A stretch of 64,000 nt of DNA from Butyrivibrio sp. MC2021 (GCF_000621605.1 NZ_JHXX01000002.1:310001-374000); one strand, 5' to 3'. Shown: positions 8,509 to 18,018, numbered from the stretch's first letter. Made by a program: numbers and translations. The notes: generated by a model from the sequence alone, not told the origin.

Positions 8509-10001
8509 AGCTTAGAGTAAGAATATATTCAATAATTCTAATAGCCTGTACACTGGCAGGGGCCTTTGTCTATGCCAGGTCAGAGCAGAATGTGTTTGAA
8601 GATCATTCACTTTTTACCAAGGAGAAGACAACAGTCAGACTCTGGTATACGGACGATTCACTGACCCCGTATCTCCAGAGTAAAGCTGTTGCTTTTTCTG
8701 AGTCCAGCAAAAGCGTCAGGGTAGAGCCCGTTCTGGTATCGGGCCTGGAGTACCTTGAGGCTATCAACAAGGCATCAGTCGATGATGACAACTATCCGGA
8801 TCTTTACATAACTACCAACGATTCCCTTGAAAAGGCATATCTTGCGGGACTTGCCATGGAGATCGACAGCGGTGAGGACTATCTTGATGAGGAGATGTTC
8901 CCTCTGGCGGCAGTTAATTCCGTTAAATACAGGAATAAGTACATAGCTTATCCTTTCTATTTCGAAACAAGTTCACTTATTTACAACAAGACATATCTTG
9001 AGGATATGGCAAAAGAGCGTGTGCAGTCCGAGATGGACGCCGCTGAGGGCGAGGCAGCCCAGGCTGAGGCAGACAATGCTTCTTCAGAAGGCTCATCTGC
9101 CGAGACCACAGACGAGGCGGCCACAGAGAGCACCATCGCCCAGGAAGTCATCGATGAGGTGGTTTCCGAGTCACTTCCTCTTACAATTTCCGACATTCTC
9201 GGCTTTGCCCAGAGCTACAACGCTCCTGAGCAGGTTGAAGCCGTATTTAAATGGGACGTTACCGACATTTTCTACAACTACTTCTTTGTAGGCAACTACA
9301 TGAACGTAGGCGGCAGCGCAGGAGATGACGTATCCAAGATCGATATCTACAATACCGACACCATCAGCTGCATGAAGATATATCAGCAGCTCAACCAGTT
9401 CTTTGCTATTGATGCCAAGGAAATAGATTACGACACCATCACCAAGGACTTTATCGACGGCAAGATAGTATTTACCGTGGCTACAACCGATATCCTGGCC
9501 AAGATAAATCAGGCCAAGGCTGCGGGAGAGTGCGATTTCGAATTTGCTGTTGCTGATATGCCGGGCCTTACCGGAGATTTCGGAACCAGGACCATGTCAG
9601 TGACCCAGTGCATCGTAGTTAACGGCTTTTCCAGGAACTACAGCGCAGCCAATCTTTTCGCCAGATACCTTTGCAATGACAATTCCGGCGATATCTACAA
9701 CATGGCCGGCAAGGTGGCAGCCCACTACGGCGTGAAATATGGTGACAAGAACCTTAATACCTTTGTGGATGTTTATAATGACTCTGTTCCCATGCCCAAG
9801 ACCATTGAGACCAGTAACCTCTGGATGGAGCTGGAGATCGCCTTTACCAAGATCTGGAACGGAGAGGATGCTAACTCAACTCTGAAGCAGGTTTCCGAGA
9901 GAATCATGACCCAGGTTACAGGAGAGAACTACGAAGTAGAGACACTTCCGGATCCTGTAAATGTGGATATTACGGATGGACTTTCAGAGGATAGTGATTA
10001 A
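8505..10001 (+). CDS. extracellular solute-binding protein, orphan
   Basis: About 498 residues. The N-terminal hydrophobic segment (residues 6-22) acts as signal or anchor; LIAC resembles a lipobox but sits early, so cleavage at VYA-RS is equally possible. The body resembles family 1 sugar-binding proteins of the MalE/UgpB type (VRLWYTDDS, YPDLYITTND, AYPFYFETSSLIYNK). Residues about 170-215 are an Ala/Glu/Ser-rich low-complexity insert that interrupts the fold. No ABC permease or ATPase gene is adjacent; instead it overlaps argD by 4 bases. It may serve another transporter or a sensor. The substrate is unknown. Confidence 0.75.
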   Translation: MKLRVRIYSIILIACTLAGAFVYARSEQNVFEDHSLFTKEKTTVRLWYTDDSLTPYLQSKAVAFSESSKSVRVEPVLVSGLEYLEAINKASVDDDNYPDLYITTNDSLEKAYLAGLAMEIDSGEDYLDEEMFPLAAVNSVKYRNKYIAYPFYFETSSLIYNKTYLEDMAKERVQSEMDAAEGEAAQAEADNASSEGSSAETTDEAATESTIAQEVIDEVVSESLPLTISDILGFAQSYNAPEQVEAVFKWDVTDIFYNYFFVGNYMNVGGSAGDDVSKIDIYNTDTISCMKIYQQLNQFFAIDAKEIDYDTITKDFIDGKIVFTVATTDILAKINQAKAAGECDFEFAVADMPGLTGDFGTRTMSVTQCIVVNGFSRNYSAANLFARYLCNDNSGDIYNMAGKVAAHYGVKYGDKNLNTFVDVYNDSVPMPKTIETSNLWMELEIAFTKIWNGEDANSTLKQVSERIMTQVTGENYEVETLPDPVNVDITDGLSEDSD

Positions 10002-10006
10002 GTAGC

Positions 10007-10035
10007 TTGCACAATTTTTTTTAATAAATTAGAAT
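10007..10035 (+). promoter_or_regulatory. promoter for the comEA-like gene
   Basis: TTGCAC (10007-10012) and TAGAAT (10030-10035) have a 17-base spacer of mostly A/T, just after the solute-binding protein gene and about 35 bases before the comEA-like start. It suggests that a new transcript begins here. Confidence 0.5.
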
Positions 10036-10071
10036 AAAAAATGCATGGCGGGGTCCTCTCATGGAGGATAC

Positions 10072-10725
10072 ATGCGAAAGAAATTATTGATTTTATTTAT
10101 CACCTTGTTATGTCTTACGGGATGTTCCAAGGCTTCTTCAGAGGTTGTTCTGAAGGAGGTTGAGGATCTTGAAAGCGCTGTGGAGGCATCTGACAGCCGG
10201 GAAGCGGGGGCTTCTTACTGCGCATCGGCAGAGGCTTGTGAGGATGCATCTTTGCAGGGGATCGTGGTATATGTCTGCGGGGCGGTTAAGGCTCCGGGGG
10301 TATATGAACTTCCACCGGATTCCAGGATCAATGATGCGGTGATTGCTGCGGGAGGCTTTGACAGCCCTGCGGATACTGATTATGTCAATTTGGCGGCGGC
10401 CCTTAGCGATGGGATGAAGCTTTATATTCCCACACTGGAGGAGACGGCAGATAGCAGTACCGGAGGAGCTTCGGAGATACTCTCTTATGATACGGTTTCT
10501 CATTCCGGTGACGGACAGACCGAAGCGGGGAGCAGTCTTATCAATATCAATACCGCTTCCAGAGAGCAGCTTATGACCCTTCCCGGAATCGGAGAGAAGG
10601 TGGCGGACAGGATCATTGAATACCGTGATAAGAACGGCAGGTTCAGCCAAAAAGAAGATATCATGAAAATCTCCGGAATTAAGGAGAAGCTTTTTTCCAA
10701 AATAAGTGACAAGATAACAGTTTGA
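10072..10725 (+). CDS. comEA: ComEA-like DNA-binding lipoprotein
   Basis: About 217 residues. A signal peptide with lipobox LTGC (Cys19) is followed by a linker, an SLBB domain (IVVYVCGAVKAPGVYELP…), a Ser/Thr-rich spacer and a C-terminal helix-hairpin-helix pair (INTASREQLMTLPGIGEKVA … KISGIKEKLF). This is the ComEA receptor architecture, binding incoming double-stranded DNA outside the membrane. The usual N-terminal transmembrane anchor is replaced by a lipid anchor. The start at 10072 follows GGAGG with a 4-base gap. It is followed by a two-component system and then comEC. Confidence 0.88.
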   Translation: MRKKLLILFITLLCLTGCSKASSEVVLKEVEDLESAVEASDSREAGASYCASAEACEDASLQGIVVYVCGAVKAPGVYELPPDSRINDAVIAAGGFDSPADTDYVNLAAALSDGMKLYIPTLEETADSSTGGASEILSYDTVSHSGDGQTEAGSSLININTASREQLMTLPGIGEKVADRIIEYRDKNGRFSQKEDIMKISGIKEKLFSKISDKITV

Positions 10726-10745
10726 GAATCAGGATTGGTGGAAAG

Positions 10746-11426
10746 ATGAGTAAAAAGGCACTTGTAGTTGATGATGAAAAGGTAATCGTAAAGGGCATCA
10801 AGTTCAGTCTTGAGCAGGACGACATTGTTGTTGACTGTGCTTATGACGGTCTGGAGGCTGTCAATATGGCAAGGGAGAAGGAATATGACATCATTCTTCT
10901 TGATGTTATGCTTCCCGGGCTCACAGGCTTTGAAGCATGCCAGCAGATCAGGGAATTTTCCAATGTTCCCATCATCATGCTGACAGCCAAGGGCGATGAT
11001 ATGGACAAGATTCTGGGCCTTGAGTATGGCGCTGATGATTATATTACCAAGCCTTTCAATATTCTTGAGGTTAAGGCCAGGATCAAGGCCATCATGAGAA
11101 GAGCCACCAAGACTGCACAGGGCAAGGGCGACATCGAATACGGCGACCTTCGTCTCAATGAGGAGTACAGAAGAGTATTCATCGGCGACAGAGAGATCAA
11201 TGTTACCAGCCGTGAGTATGAGCTTCTCGAGCTTCTGGCATCCAACCCCGGCAAGGTTTATTCAAGAGAAGAGCTTCTTGCCACCATCTGGGGCAATGAC
11301 TATCCCGGTGACGAGAGAACTGTTGATGTACATATCAGAAGACTTCGTGAGAAGCTTGAGAGTACACCCAGTGAGCCCAGATATGTTAGAACCAAGTGGG
11401 GAACCGGATACTTTTTCCAGGCTTAA
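10746..11426 (+). CDS. OmpR/PhoB-family response regulator
   Basis: 226 residues. The receiver domain has Asp10 and Asp53 (IILLDVMLPG, phospho-acceptor), a Thr in MLTAK and a Lys in TKPF. The winged-helix C-terminal domain is complete (TSREYELLELLASNPGKVYSREE-type region, and DVHIRRLREKL). The start is the ATG at 10746 with GGTGG upstream. The partner histidine kinase begins 9 bases after it ends. Resemblance to cell-envelope regulators such as WalR or PhoP is general, so the stimulus cannot be named. Its position between comEA and the GerMN/comEC genes suggests it may control that set. Confidence 0.92.
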   Translation: MSKKALVVDDEKVIVKGIKFSLEQDDIVVDCAYDGLEAVNMAREKEYDIILLDVMLPGLTGFEACQQIREFSNVPIIMLTAKGDDMDKILGLEYGADDYITKPFNILEVKARIKAIMRRATKTAQGKGDIEYGDLRLNEEYRRVFIGDREINVTSREYELLELLASNPGKVYSREELLATIWGNDYPGDERTVDVHIRRLREKLESTPSEPRYVRTKWGTGYFFQA

Positions 11427-11435
11427 TGAGAAACT

Positions 11436-12938
11436 ATGGCGCAGCTTTTTAAAAATCTAAAAATACGATATATATTAAAAAGTCTTAGGGTGCGATTCTT
11501 TATAATTGTCTTTGTGACGGGATTATTTTCCTGTCTCGTTATGCATGCGGTAATTCTTGACAGTTATGAGGATCGTGCCGTCAATGTCAAATCTACTGAG
11601 GTTCAGACCCAGCTTAAGATTCTGGCTAATCACCTTATTGCTTACAATTATTTACAGGATACCTCCTCGGAGGTTATCAATGCCGAGCTTGATATGCTGG
11701 CCAATCTTTACGACGGAAGAGTTATGGTCATCAATGATGACCTGAAGGTTGTGAAGGATACCTACAATATCAGCCAGGGCAAGACCATTATTTCCGAAGA
11801 AGTGGTTAACTGTCTGAAGACCGGTCAGCGAGGCGCTGTGTCCAAATTTGACCAGTCCAACGGTTATATCGAGATGATCACTCCCATCATGGAGTCCCAG
11901 CTCATCTGGGAAGAGGACGTATCCGATATGGGAGATACCGGCGTGGTGGTAAGAGGCGTACTTCTTACCAGTGTTTCCACCGATACCATCGAGACCACCC
12001 TTGATATCCTTGGAAGAAGAGCTACAACTATCGAGATCATCATCGTTATCTTTATTCTGATATTTGCAGCCTGGGTTGCCAATGTGCTGCTGAGGCCCTT
12101 CAACAGGATCACTGCAGCCATCAATGATGTTAAGGCGGGCTATACGGATCAGCCCATCAGCGGTCCCAATTACTACGAGACAGAGCAGATCATCAATGCC
12201 TTCAATGCGCTTCTTAAGAGGATGAAGGCTCTGGATGATTCCAGACAGGAATTTGTTTCCAACGTGTCCCACGAGCTTAAGACACCTATCACTTCCATGA
12301 AAGTTATCGCGGACTCTCTCCTTGCTCAGGAAGAGGTTCCCAATGAGCTTTACAGGGATTTCATGGATGATATTTCCCACGAGATCGACAGAGAGGATAA
12401 GATCATCAACGATCTTCTGGTTCTCGTAAAAATGGACAAGAAGGCGTCAGGCCTTATTGTCAGCAACGTGGATGTGGTAAGCCTTACAGAGTCTGTGCTT
12501 AAGAGGCTTCGTCCCATTGCCATGCAGAGAAATATTGACCTTACCCTTGAGAGTAAGAGAGCGGTAACCGCTGAGATTGATGAGGTCAAGATCTCCCTGG
12601 TAATCATGAACCTGGTGGAGAATGCCATCAAGTACAACAATGACAACGGATGGGTAAGAGTTACCATTGACGCTGATCATCAGTATTTTTACATTGATGT
12701 TACAGATTCGGGAGTAGGTATTCCCGAGGACTGCTTTGATCATATTTACGAGAGATTCTACAGAGTTGATAAGTCCAGATCCAGAGAGGTCGGAGGCACA
12801 GGCCTTGGACTTTCCATTGCAAGAAGCGCAGTCATCATGCACAGGGGAACCATTGATCTTAAGAGTACTCCCGGAGTGGGTACAACCTTTACCATCAAGA
12901 TCCCTATCATATGTGCGGGAAACAAGAAACAGCAGTGA
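11436..12938 (+). CDS. membrane sensor histidine kinase
   Basis: 500 residues. The first transmembrane segment is at about 21-43, then an extracytoplasmic sensor of about 155 residues, a second transmembrane segment (200-219), a HAMP linker, a HisKA domain with phospho-acceptor His279 (SNVSHELKTPIT), and an ATPase domain with N box (MNLVENAIKYNND), G1 (DSGVGIP) and G2 (GGTGLGLSIA). All catalytic boxes are intact. It is paired with the upstream response regulator. The sensor region resembles a PAS-like extracellular fold but no ligand is evident. Confidence 0.92.
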   Translation: MAQLFKNLKIRYILKSLRVRFFIIVFVTGLFSCLVMHAVILDSYEDRAVNVKSTEVQTQLKILANHLIAYNYLQDTSSEVINAELDMLANLYDGRVMVINDDLKVVKDTYNISQGKTIISEEVVNCLKTGQRGAVSKFDQSNGYIEMITPIMESQLIWEEDVSDMGDTGVVVRGVLLTSVSTDTIETTLDILGRRATTIEIIIVIFILIFAAWVANVLLRPFNRITAAINDVKAGYTDQPISGPNYYETEQIINAFNALLKRMKALDDSRQEFVSNVSHELKTPITSMKVIADSLLAQEEVPNELYRDFMDDISHEIDREDKIINDLLVLVKMDKKASGLIVSNVDVVSLTESVLKRLRPIAMQRNIDLTLESKRAVTAEIDEVKISLVIMNLVENAIKYNNDNGWVRVTIDADHQYFYIDVTDSGVGIPEDCFDHIYERFYRVDKSRSREVGGTGLGLSIARSAVIMHRGTIDLKSTPGVGTTFTIKIPIICAGNKKQQ

Positions 12939-12949
12939 AAGGCTTTAGA

Positions 12950-13888
12950 ATGACAAAGGCAAAGAAATGGCAATATAAAAAACTTCATATGGTCCTTGCA
13001 TTTATGCTGTTTTGCGTAAGCCTCAGCGGCTGCGGCAAGGAGAAGGAGCTCCCGGAGGGAAGCATCAAGGTCTACTATGTCAACAGCAATGAGACCGGCA
13101 TTGTTTCCAATGACTATGTGCTGCAGGCTTCAGAAGGGGATACTAATGCTGCCATAGCAGAGCTTATGGGGGTTCTTAAGACCATGCCCGACAGGCTCCA
13201 GTACGAGGCGCCTATTTCAGGTAACAACGAGCTTATCGGCTATTCCATGACGGATAAGGTCCTTACCCTGAATTTCGAATCCAGCTATATGGAGCTGGGA
13301 AGAACCATTGAGATCCTGGACAGAGCTGCCATCGTCCGCACTTTTACCCAGCTGGACAGCGTTGATTACGTATCCTTCCAGATCGAGGGAACACCTCTTA
13401 CGGACCACTACGGCAATATCGTCGGTAATATGTCTGCGGACACCTTCATCTACAACGTAGGTAACGAGATCAACACCTATGAGAAGGTGCAGCTCAAGCT
13501 CTATTTTGTAACTGCAGAGGGCAACAAACTGAGCCCTGTGTACAGGTCCGTTGTTTACAACAGTAATATTTCCATGGAGAGATTGGCGGTGGAGCAGATA
13601 ATCAACGGTCCCAACACCGATATCGTGTTCCCCTCTGTTTCCAAGGATACCAAGATAAAGAGTGTCAACGTCAAGGACGGCGTATGCTACATTGACTTTG
13701 ACAACGGCTTTTTGAATCCGGTGGAGAATGTCACTCCCGATGCTGCCATTTATTCCATCGTCAATACCATTACGGAGCTGCCTTCCGTGAACAAGGTGGC
13801 ATTTTCCGTTAACGGAGAGGATTCCTTTACATTTATGGAGTTCCTCATTTCAGGACAGTACGAGAGAAATCTTGATATTGTAGATTAA
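12950..13888 (+). CDS. GerMN domain lipoprotein
   Basis: About 312 residues. It has a lipoprotein signal with lipobox SLSGC, then two GerMN repeats: roughly residues 40-165 (IKVYYVNSNETGIV…) and 170-300 (VQLKLYFVTAEGNKLSPV…). GerMN modules occur in GerM and in LpqB-like proteins that modulate sensor kinases. The start chosen is the ATG at 12950 with AAAGG ahead of it; this removes an overlap with the kinase gene that an upstream ATG would require. Its place right after the kinase recalls LpqB next to MtrAB in actinobacteria, so an accessory role for the sensor is plausible but inferred. Confidence 0.82.
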   Translation: MTKAKKWQYKKLHMVLAFMLFCVSLSGCGKEKELPEGSIKVYYVNSNETGIVSNDYVLQASEGDTNAAIAELMGVLKTMPDRLQYEAPISGNNELIGYSMTDKVLTLNFESSYMELGRTIEILDRAAIVRTFTQLDSVDYVSFQIEGTPLTDHYGNIVGNMSADTFIYNVGNEINTYEKVQLKLYFVTAEGNKLSPVYRSVVYNSNISMERLAVEQIINGPNTDIVFPSVSKDTKIKSVNVKDGVCYIDFDNGFLNPVENVTPDAAIYSIVNTITELPSVNKVAFSVNGEDSFTFMEFLISGQYERNLDIVD

Positions 13889-13913
13889 AATTATTTTTGG
13901 AGTTTTTATTTAT

Positions 13914-16232
13914 ATGAGACGGCCGTTATGTCTGTTTTCCATTATCATTGCGGCGGCTGTGTTCTTGTATCTTGAATTGTTTTCAGAACATCTTTTGGCA
14001 AATATGCCTCCTGATATGGACGGCTCCTGCATCACACTGTGCGGGACCGTTTCCTTCCGGGAATACCGCAAGGACTATACGGGAAGCATTTTGCCGGTCT
14101 TATATCTTGTTCCGGAGGAGTCCTCCGGGAATCTGAAATATGTTCAGTGCTATATGGGATCTTCCGAGGATTATGTCTCTTCCATCGGGGAAAAAGTCAT
14201 GATAGAGGGGAAAGTGAAGGCTTTTACCGCTCCCACCAATCCCGGAGAATTCAACAGTCTGCTGTATTATTCAACTCAGAAAATTTCATACAGATTGACA
14301 GGGGCAAGGGTTACTGCGGCTTCCGGGGATATGAGCCTGGTGCCGGAATACCTTTGCAGGACCAGACTCTTTTTTGAAAAGAACCTGGACAAAGTGCTGG
14401 AACCTTCTGACAGTGCCATGCTTAAGGCAATCCTTCTGGGGGATAGGGCATATATGGATGAGGATACCAAGGACCTTTATCAGAAATGCGGAATCATCCA
14501 TATCCTTTCTGTCAGCGCCCTCCATATCTCTATTCTTGGCATGGGACTCTATGAGTTTTTGCGAAGGCTTAAGGTAAAAGGGGTAGTGGCGGCGCCCTTT
14601 GCCATTCTATTCATGTATGTCTACGGAACCATGTGCGGCATGAGTACCTCAGCCTTCAGGGCGATACTTATGTTTTCCCTGCGGCTACTTGCTCCGGTGG
14701 TAAAAAGGACCTACGACATCCTGACAGCCCTGGCTCTTGCGGGACTTTTGCTCTTGATTGAGCAGCCTCTTTACCTATATAACAGCGGATTTCTGTTCTC
14801 CTTCGGTGCGATAATCGGCATAGCCTATGTGATGCCCCAGCTGCAGCCAGTGTTTGTATCAAAGAAGTGGAAGATGCATCTTGTTACAGATGAGGAGGAC
14901 GAGGGGCTTTGGAAATATGCGGATAAGTTAAAGGAGAGTTTTGCTGCAAGCTTTTCGATCTTTGTGGTGACGCTTCCTGTCTATGCTTCGTCATATTATA
15001 CATATCCCATTCCGGGATTTATTCTGAATCTCGTGGTGGTGCCCCTTATGGCGCCTCTTATGATTGCGGGGCTGGTGTGCCTTTTTCTGGCGCCGTTAAG
15101 TACGGTCCTGGCCATGATTCCCGGGATTTTGGTTCATTATATTCTTACCTTTATTGGATTTGTCTGCAGGCTTACGGAGAATCTGCCGGGGAGAACCTGG
15201 TACATCGGCCATACTGACCATTTGAGAATTGTTTTGTATCTTGGAGTGATAGCAGCATTTCCAATTGCTTCCGAGAAGCTTCGGAACTTTTTTACCAAAA
15301 AGAAAAGAAAGCTTCTTGGGGAGAAGGCCTATATTTATGAGGCTCTTCGCCTGGGGAGCCTTATTGCAGCCATGATTATGCTGTGCTTTCAGGTAAGGCC
15401 TGACCTTAAGATATCCGCCCTGGATATAGGCCAGGGGGATGCCATCGTCATTGAACTTAAGGATAAGACTGTTCTCATAGACGGAGGCAGCACCTCCAAG
15501 AAGCAGGTGGGGAAGTACACCATGATCCCCTTTCTAAAGTACGAGGGCATAGGTACCATAGACATTGCGGTTGTGACCCATGAGGATATGGACCATATCA
15601 GCGGCCTTTTTGAAGTCATGGACGACATGGAAAAGGGCGGAATCAGGATAGAGAATCTGATACTTCCGGGAATTACGGCTGAGAACAAGGGAGAGAATTA
15701 CCAAAAGCTTGAGAACAGGGCATTGGAGCTGGGTATTCCCATAACCTATATTACTGCGGGGAAGGAGCTGACTGTTCCCGGGACAGGGGCTGTTTTTACC
15801 TGCCTTAATCCTGGAAGCGGCACTGTCTATGAGGGAGCCAACGAGTATTCCACGGTGCTTCACATGCGCTATGGGGATTTCACAGCTCTTTTTACAGGGG
15901 ATGTGGAAGGCAGCGGCCAGGAGCAGCTAAGGGGTATAATTGAAAGCTCCGGTGACCGCTACAAAAATGTGACTCTTCTTAAGGTGGCCCACCACGGTTC
16001 GGAATACACCACGGACCGGGAGTTTCTTGACTATGTGAACCCCAGGATAGCGCTGATCAGCTGCGGCAGGGATAATTCCTATGGGCATCCCCACAGGGCA
16101 CTGTTGGATAGGCTTGAAGCCACAGATGCCTTGATTTACAGAACTGATCGGGGCGGCGCCATAAGCATCATCACAGATGGAAAGAAATGCTCAGTCAGCA
16201 CTTTTGCAGATGCTGCAGATGAAAAATTTTGA
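13914..16232 (+). CDS. comEC: ComEC/Rec2 DNA-uptake channel with metallo-beta-lactamase domain
   Basis: 772 residues. Order: N-terminal hydrophobic anchor, OB-like DUF4131 region, Competence domain with many membrane segments from about 180 (LSVSALHISILGMG…), and a C-terminal metallo-beta-lactamase domain from about 495 (ALDIGQGDAIVI; THEDMDHISG; AHHGSEYT; SYGHPH). The metal ligands are present, so the nuclease-type domain looks active. ComEC carries single-stranded DNA through the membrane in transformation. ComEA is four genes upstream in the same direction; type IV pilin genes are not in the window. Confidence 0.93.
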   Translation: MRRPLCLFSIIIAAAVFLYLELFSEHLLANMPPDMDGSCITLCGTVSFREYRKDYTGSILPVLYLVPEESSGNLKYVQCYMGSSEDYVSSIGEKVMIEGKVKAFTAPTNPGEFNSLLYYSTQKISYRLTGARVTAASGDMSLVPEYLCRTRLFFEKNLDKVLEPSDSAMLKAILLGDRAYMDEDTKDLYQKCGIIHILSVSALHISILGMGLYEFLRRLKVKGVVAAPFAILFMYVYGTMCGMSTSAFRAILMFSLRLLAPVVKRTYDILTALALAGLLLLIEQPLYLYNSGFLFSFGAIIGIAYVMPQLQPVFVSKKWKMHLVTDEEDEGLWKYADKLKESFAASFSIFVVTLPVYASSYYTYPIPGFILNLVVVPLMAPLMIAGLVCLFLAPLSTVLAMIPGILVHYILTFIGFVCRLTENLPGRTWYIGHTDHLRIVLYLGVIAAFPIASEKLRNFFTKKKRKLLGEKAYIYEALRLGSLIAAMIMLCFQVRPDLKISALDIGQGDAIVIELKDKTVLIDGGSTSKKQVGKYTMIPFLKYEGIGTIDIAVVTHEDMDHISGLFEVMDDMEKGGIRIENLILPGITAENKGENYQKLENRALELGIPITYITAGKELTVPGTGAVFTCLNPGSGTVYEGANEYSTVLHMRYGDFTALFTGDVEGSGQEQLRGIIESSGDRYKNVTLLKVAHHGSEYTTDREFLDYVNPRIALISCGRDNSYGHPHRALLDRLEATDALIYRTDRGGAISIITDGKKCSVSTFADAADEKF

Positions 16233-16256
16233 CTGGTGCTGGCCATGGTATATGAT
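16229..16256 (+). promoter_or_regulatory. promoter for holA
   Basis: TTGACT (16229-16234) and TATGAT (16251-16256) with a 16-base spacer overlap the last codon and stop of comEC, about 50 bases before holA. This would uncouple the replication gene from the competence-like genes. Confidence 0.5.
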
Positions 16257-16307
16257 GTAAAATCTATTGGTATGGACTAATTATTTTAATTCGGGAAACA
16301 GGACAAA

Positions 16308-17333
16308 ATGCCGGCTAAGACATCAGATTTTCAGGTAAAACAAAGACAATTTAATGAGGATATCAAGAATGGCACCTTTAAGCCATGTTATCTTATATGC
16401 GGCGAGGAGGCTTATCTTCGCTATCAGAACAGGGATAAGCTCTTGAAGGCACTTTCAGCGGATTCTTCCTCCATGAATTTCACCAGATATGAGGGAGATT
16501 CCTGTAATCCCCTTGAGATCATCGATATGGCGGAGACCATGCCTTTTTTATCGGACAAAAGAGTTATACTTATCGAGGACAGCGGCTTTTTTAAGAACGG
16601 ATGTCCCGAGCTGGCGGACTATCTCAAGAGTCCCGCGGAGACGGCCATCATCATTTTCGTGGAAAAGGAGCTGGATAAGAGAAAGGATATCTACAAGTCC
16701 TTAAGTAAGACCGGCTTTGAGCTTAGCTGTGATGTGCAGGATGAGGAAATGCTCACCAGATGGATATTCAGCAAGGTGTCCCGGGAGGGCAAGAGTATTT
16801 CCCCCAGGGCAGCAGCTCTTTTCCTTGAGAGAGTCGGAACCGACATGTCCAACATCAGCACCGAGATTGAGAAGCTTGTGTGTTATGCCATGGACAGGGA
16901 TCAGATCACGGAGGCGGATATCGAGGCGGTTTGCGCCAACTGGCTCACCAGCCGCATTTTTGCCATGACGGATGCGATAGTGGAGAAGAACCAGAAGCGC
17001 GCCATTGACCTGTACTACGACCTGCTGGCGCTGAAGGAGCCCCCGGCCAAGATCCTGGCTCTTATCACCAGACAGTTCAATATTATGCTGCAGGTCAAGG
17101 AGATGACGGAGAACAGGCGGGATAAGGGAAGCATTGCAAGCGCTGTGAAGATTGCTCCTTTCCTGGTGGGAAAATATCAGAACTGGGCCAGAGGCTACAG
17201 CTTTCAGGAGCTTAAGGATGCCCTTGAACTCTGCGCTTCCAATGATGAGGCTGTAAAGTCAGGAAAGCTCGACTACGTCATCAGCGTTGAGATGGTAATA
17301 ATAAAATGTACCAGTCGAAAAAACGCAGTTTGA
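16308..17333 (+). CDS. holA: DNA polymerase III delta subunit
   Basis: 341 residues. HolA is the clamp-loader subunit that opens the beta clamp. It shows the N-terminal PYLICGEE-type start (FKPCYLICGEEAYLRYQNRDKLLKAL), the AETMPFLSDKRVILIED segment, and the C-terminal helical collar domain (NQKRAIDLYYDLLALKEPPAKILALITRQFNIMLQVKEM). Having holA directly after comEC is a common arrangement in Firmicutes. It has its own upstream promoter-like element. Confidence 0.93.
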   Translation: MPAKTSDFQVKQRQFNEDIKNGTFKPCYLICGEEAYLRYQNRDKLLKALSADSSSMNFTRYEGDSCNPLEIIDMAETMPFLSDKRVILIEDSGFFKNGCPELADYLKSPAETAIIIFVEKELDKRKDIYKSLSKTGFELSCDVQDEEMLTRWIFSKVSREGKSISPRAAALFLERVGTDMSNISTEIEKLVCYAMDRDQITEADIEAVCANWLTSRIFAMTDAIVEKNQKRAIDLYYDLLALKEPPAKILALITRQFNIMLQVKEMTENRRDKGSIASAVKIAPFLVGKYQNWARGYSFQELKDALELCASNDEAVKSGKLDYVISVEMVIIKCTSRKNAV

Positions 17334-17358
17334 AAAAGATAGAAGTTAAGGTTATACT
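17330..17358 (+). promoter_or_regulatory. promoter for the DUF1653 gene
   Basis: TTGAAA (17330-17335) and TATACT (17353-17358) have a 17-base spacer, partly within the end of holA, about 33 bases upstream of the DUF1653 gene start. Confidence 0.5.
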
Positions 17359-17390
17359 AAGTAAATGTGTATCGTTTTAGGAGGTGCAAG

Positions 17391-18011
17391 GTGGAAAGAC
17401 CTGAAAAACCAAGTCCGCAGGAATTATACAGACATTTTAAGGGGAATATGTATCAGATAGTGACCGTGGCCACTCACTCCGAGACCAGAGAAGAGATGGT
17501 GGTTTACCAGGCGCTGTACGGGGATTACAAGGTATATGTAAGGCCTCTGGATATGTTTATGTCCAAGGTTGACAGGGCCAAATACCCGGATGTTGCCCAG
17601 GAATATCGCTTTGAAAAGGTTACCCCCATGAAGGAGGCTTCCGTCAGGGAGCTTAATACCAAGCCTGTAGCAGAGCCTGAGCACAAGAAGACTTCTCTTG
17701 AGGAAGCGAGAGAGAACTTCAGGAAGCAGCCCTACAGCCCTTCGGAGGTTATGTCCAAGACTGCCGATCAGGAGGCCAGTGAGCTCAATATGGATCCCCT
17801 TGTTATCAAGTTCCTGGATGCGGATCTTGCAGCGGAGAAGAACGATATTTTATCCAAGCTTCGTCCTATAATAACCAATGAGATGATAGATATTATGGCT
17901 ATGTCAATGGGAGTTGTGGTTGAGAAGGGTGATGTTTACGATCGATTCAATGACCTTCGGACATGCCTTAACGCAATAGAGAAGTTTGAAAGCAGTAGAT
18001 TAAGGAGTTAA
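17391..18011 (+). CDS. DUF1653 domain protein with C-terminal helical extension
   Basis: About 206 residues. Residues 1-75 form a DUF1653 domain (YRHFKGNMYQIVTVATHSETREEMVVYQALYG … VRPLDMF), a small beta-rich cytoplasmic module of unknown role that is usually the whole protein. Here it is extended by a charged linker and a helical region of about 85 residues (LVIKFLDADLAAEKNDILSKL…). The start is GTG at 17391 with AGGAGGT 6 bases upstream. It ends 7 bases before the glycosyltransferase gene. The C-terminal part is not recognised. Confidence 0.75.
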   Translation: MERPEKPSPQELYRHFKGNMYQIVTVATHSETREEMVVYQALYGDYKVYVRPLDMFMSKVDRAKYPDVAQEYRFEKVTPMKEASVRELNTKPVAEPEHKKTSLEEARENFRKQPYSPSEVMSKTADQEASELNMDPLVIKFLDADLAAEKNDILSKLRPIITNEMIDIMAMSMGVVVEKGDVYDRFNDLRTCLNAIEKFESSRLRS

Positions 18012-18018
18012 GAAAGTA

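Noticed and set aside
11652..12380. 242-residue minus-strand frame opposite the histidine kinase
   Set aside because: The plus strand encodes a complete kinase with all boxes; the opposite frame has no ribosome site and no family resemblance.
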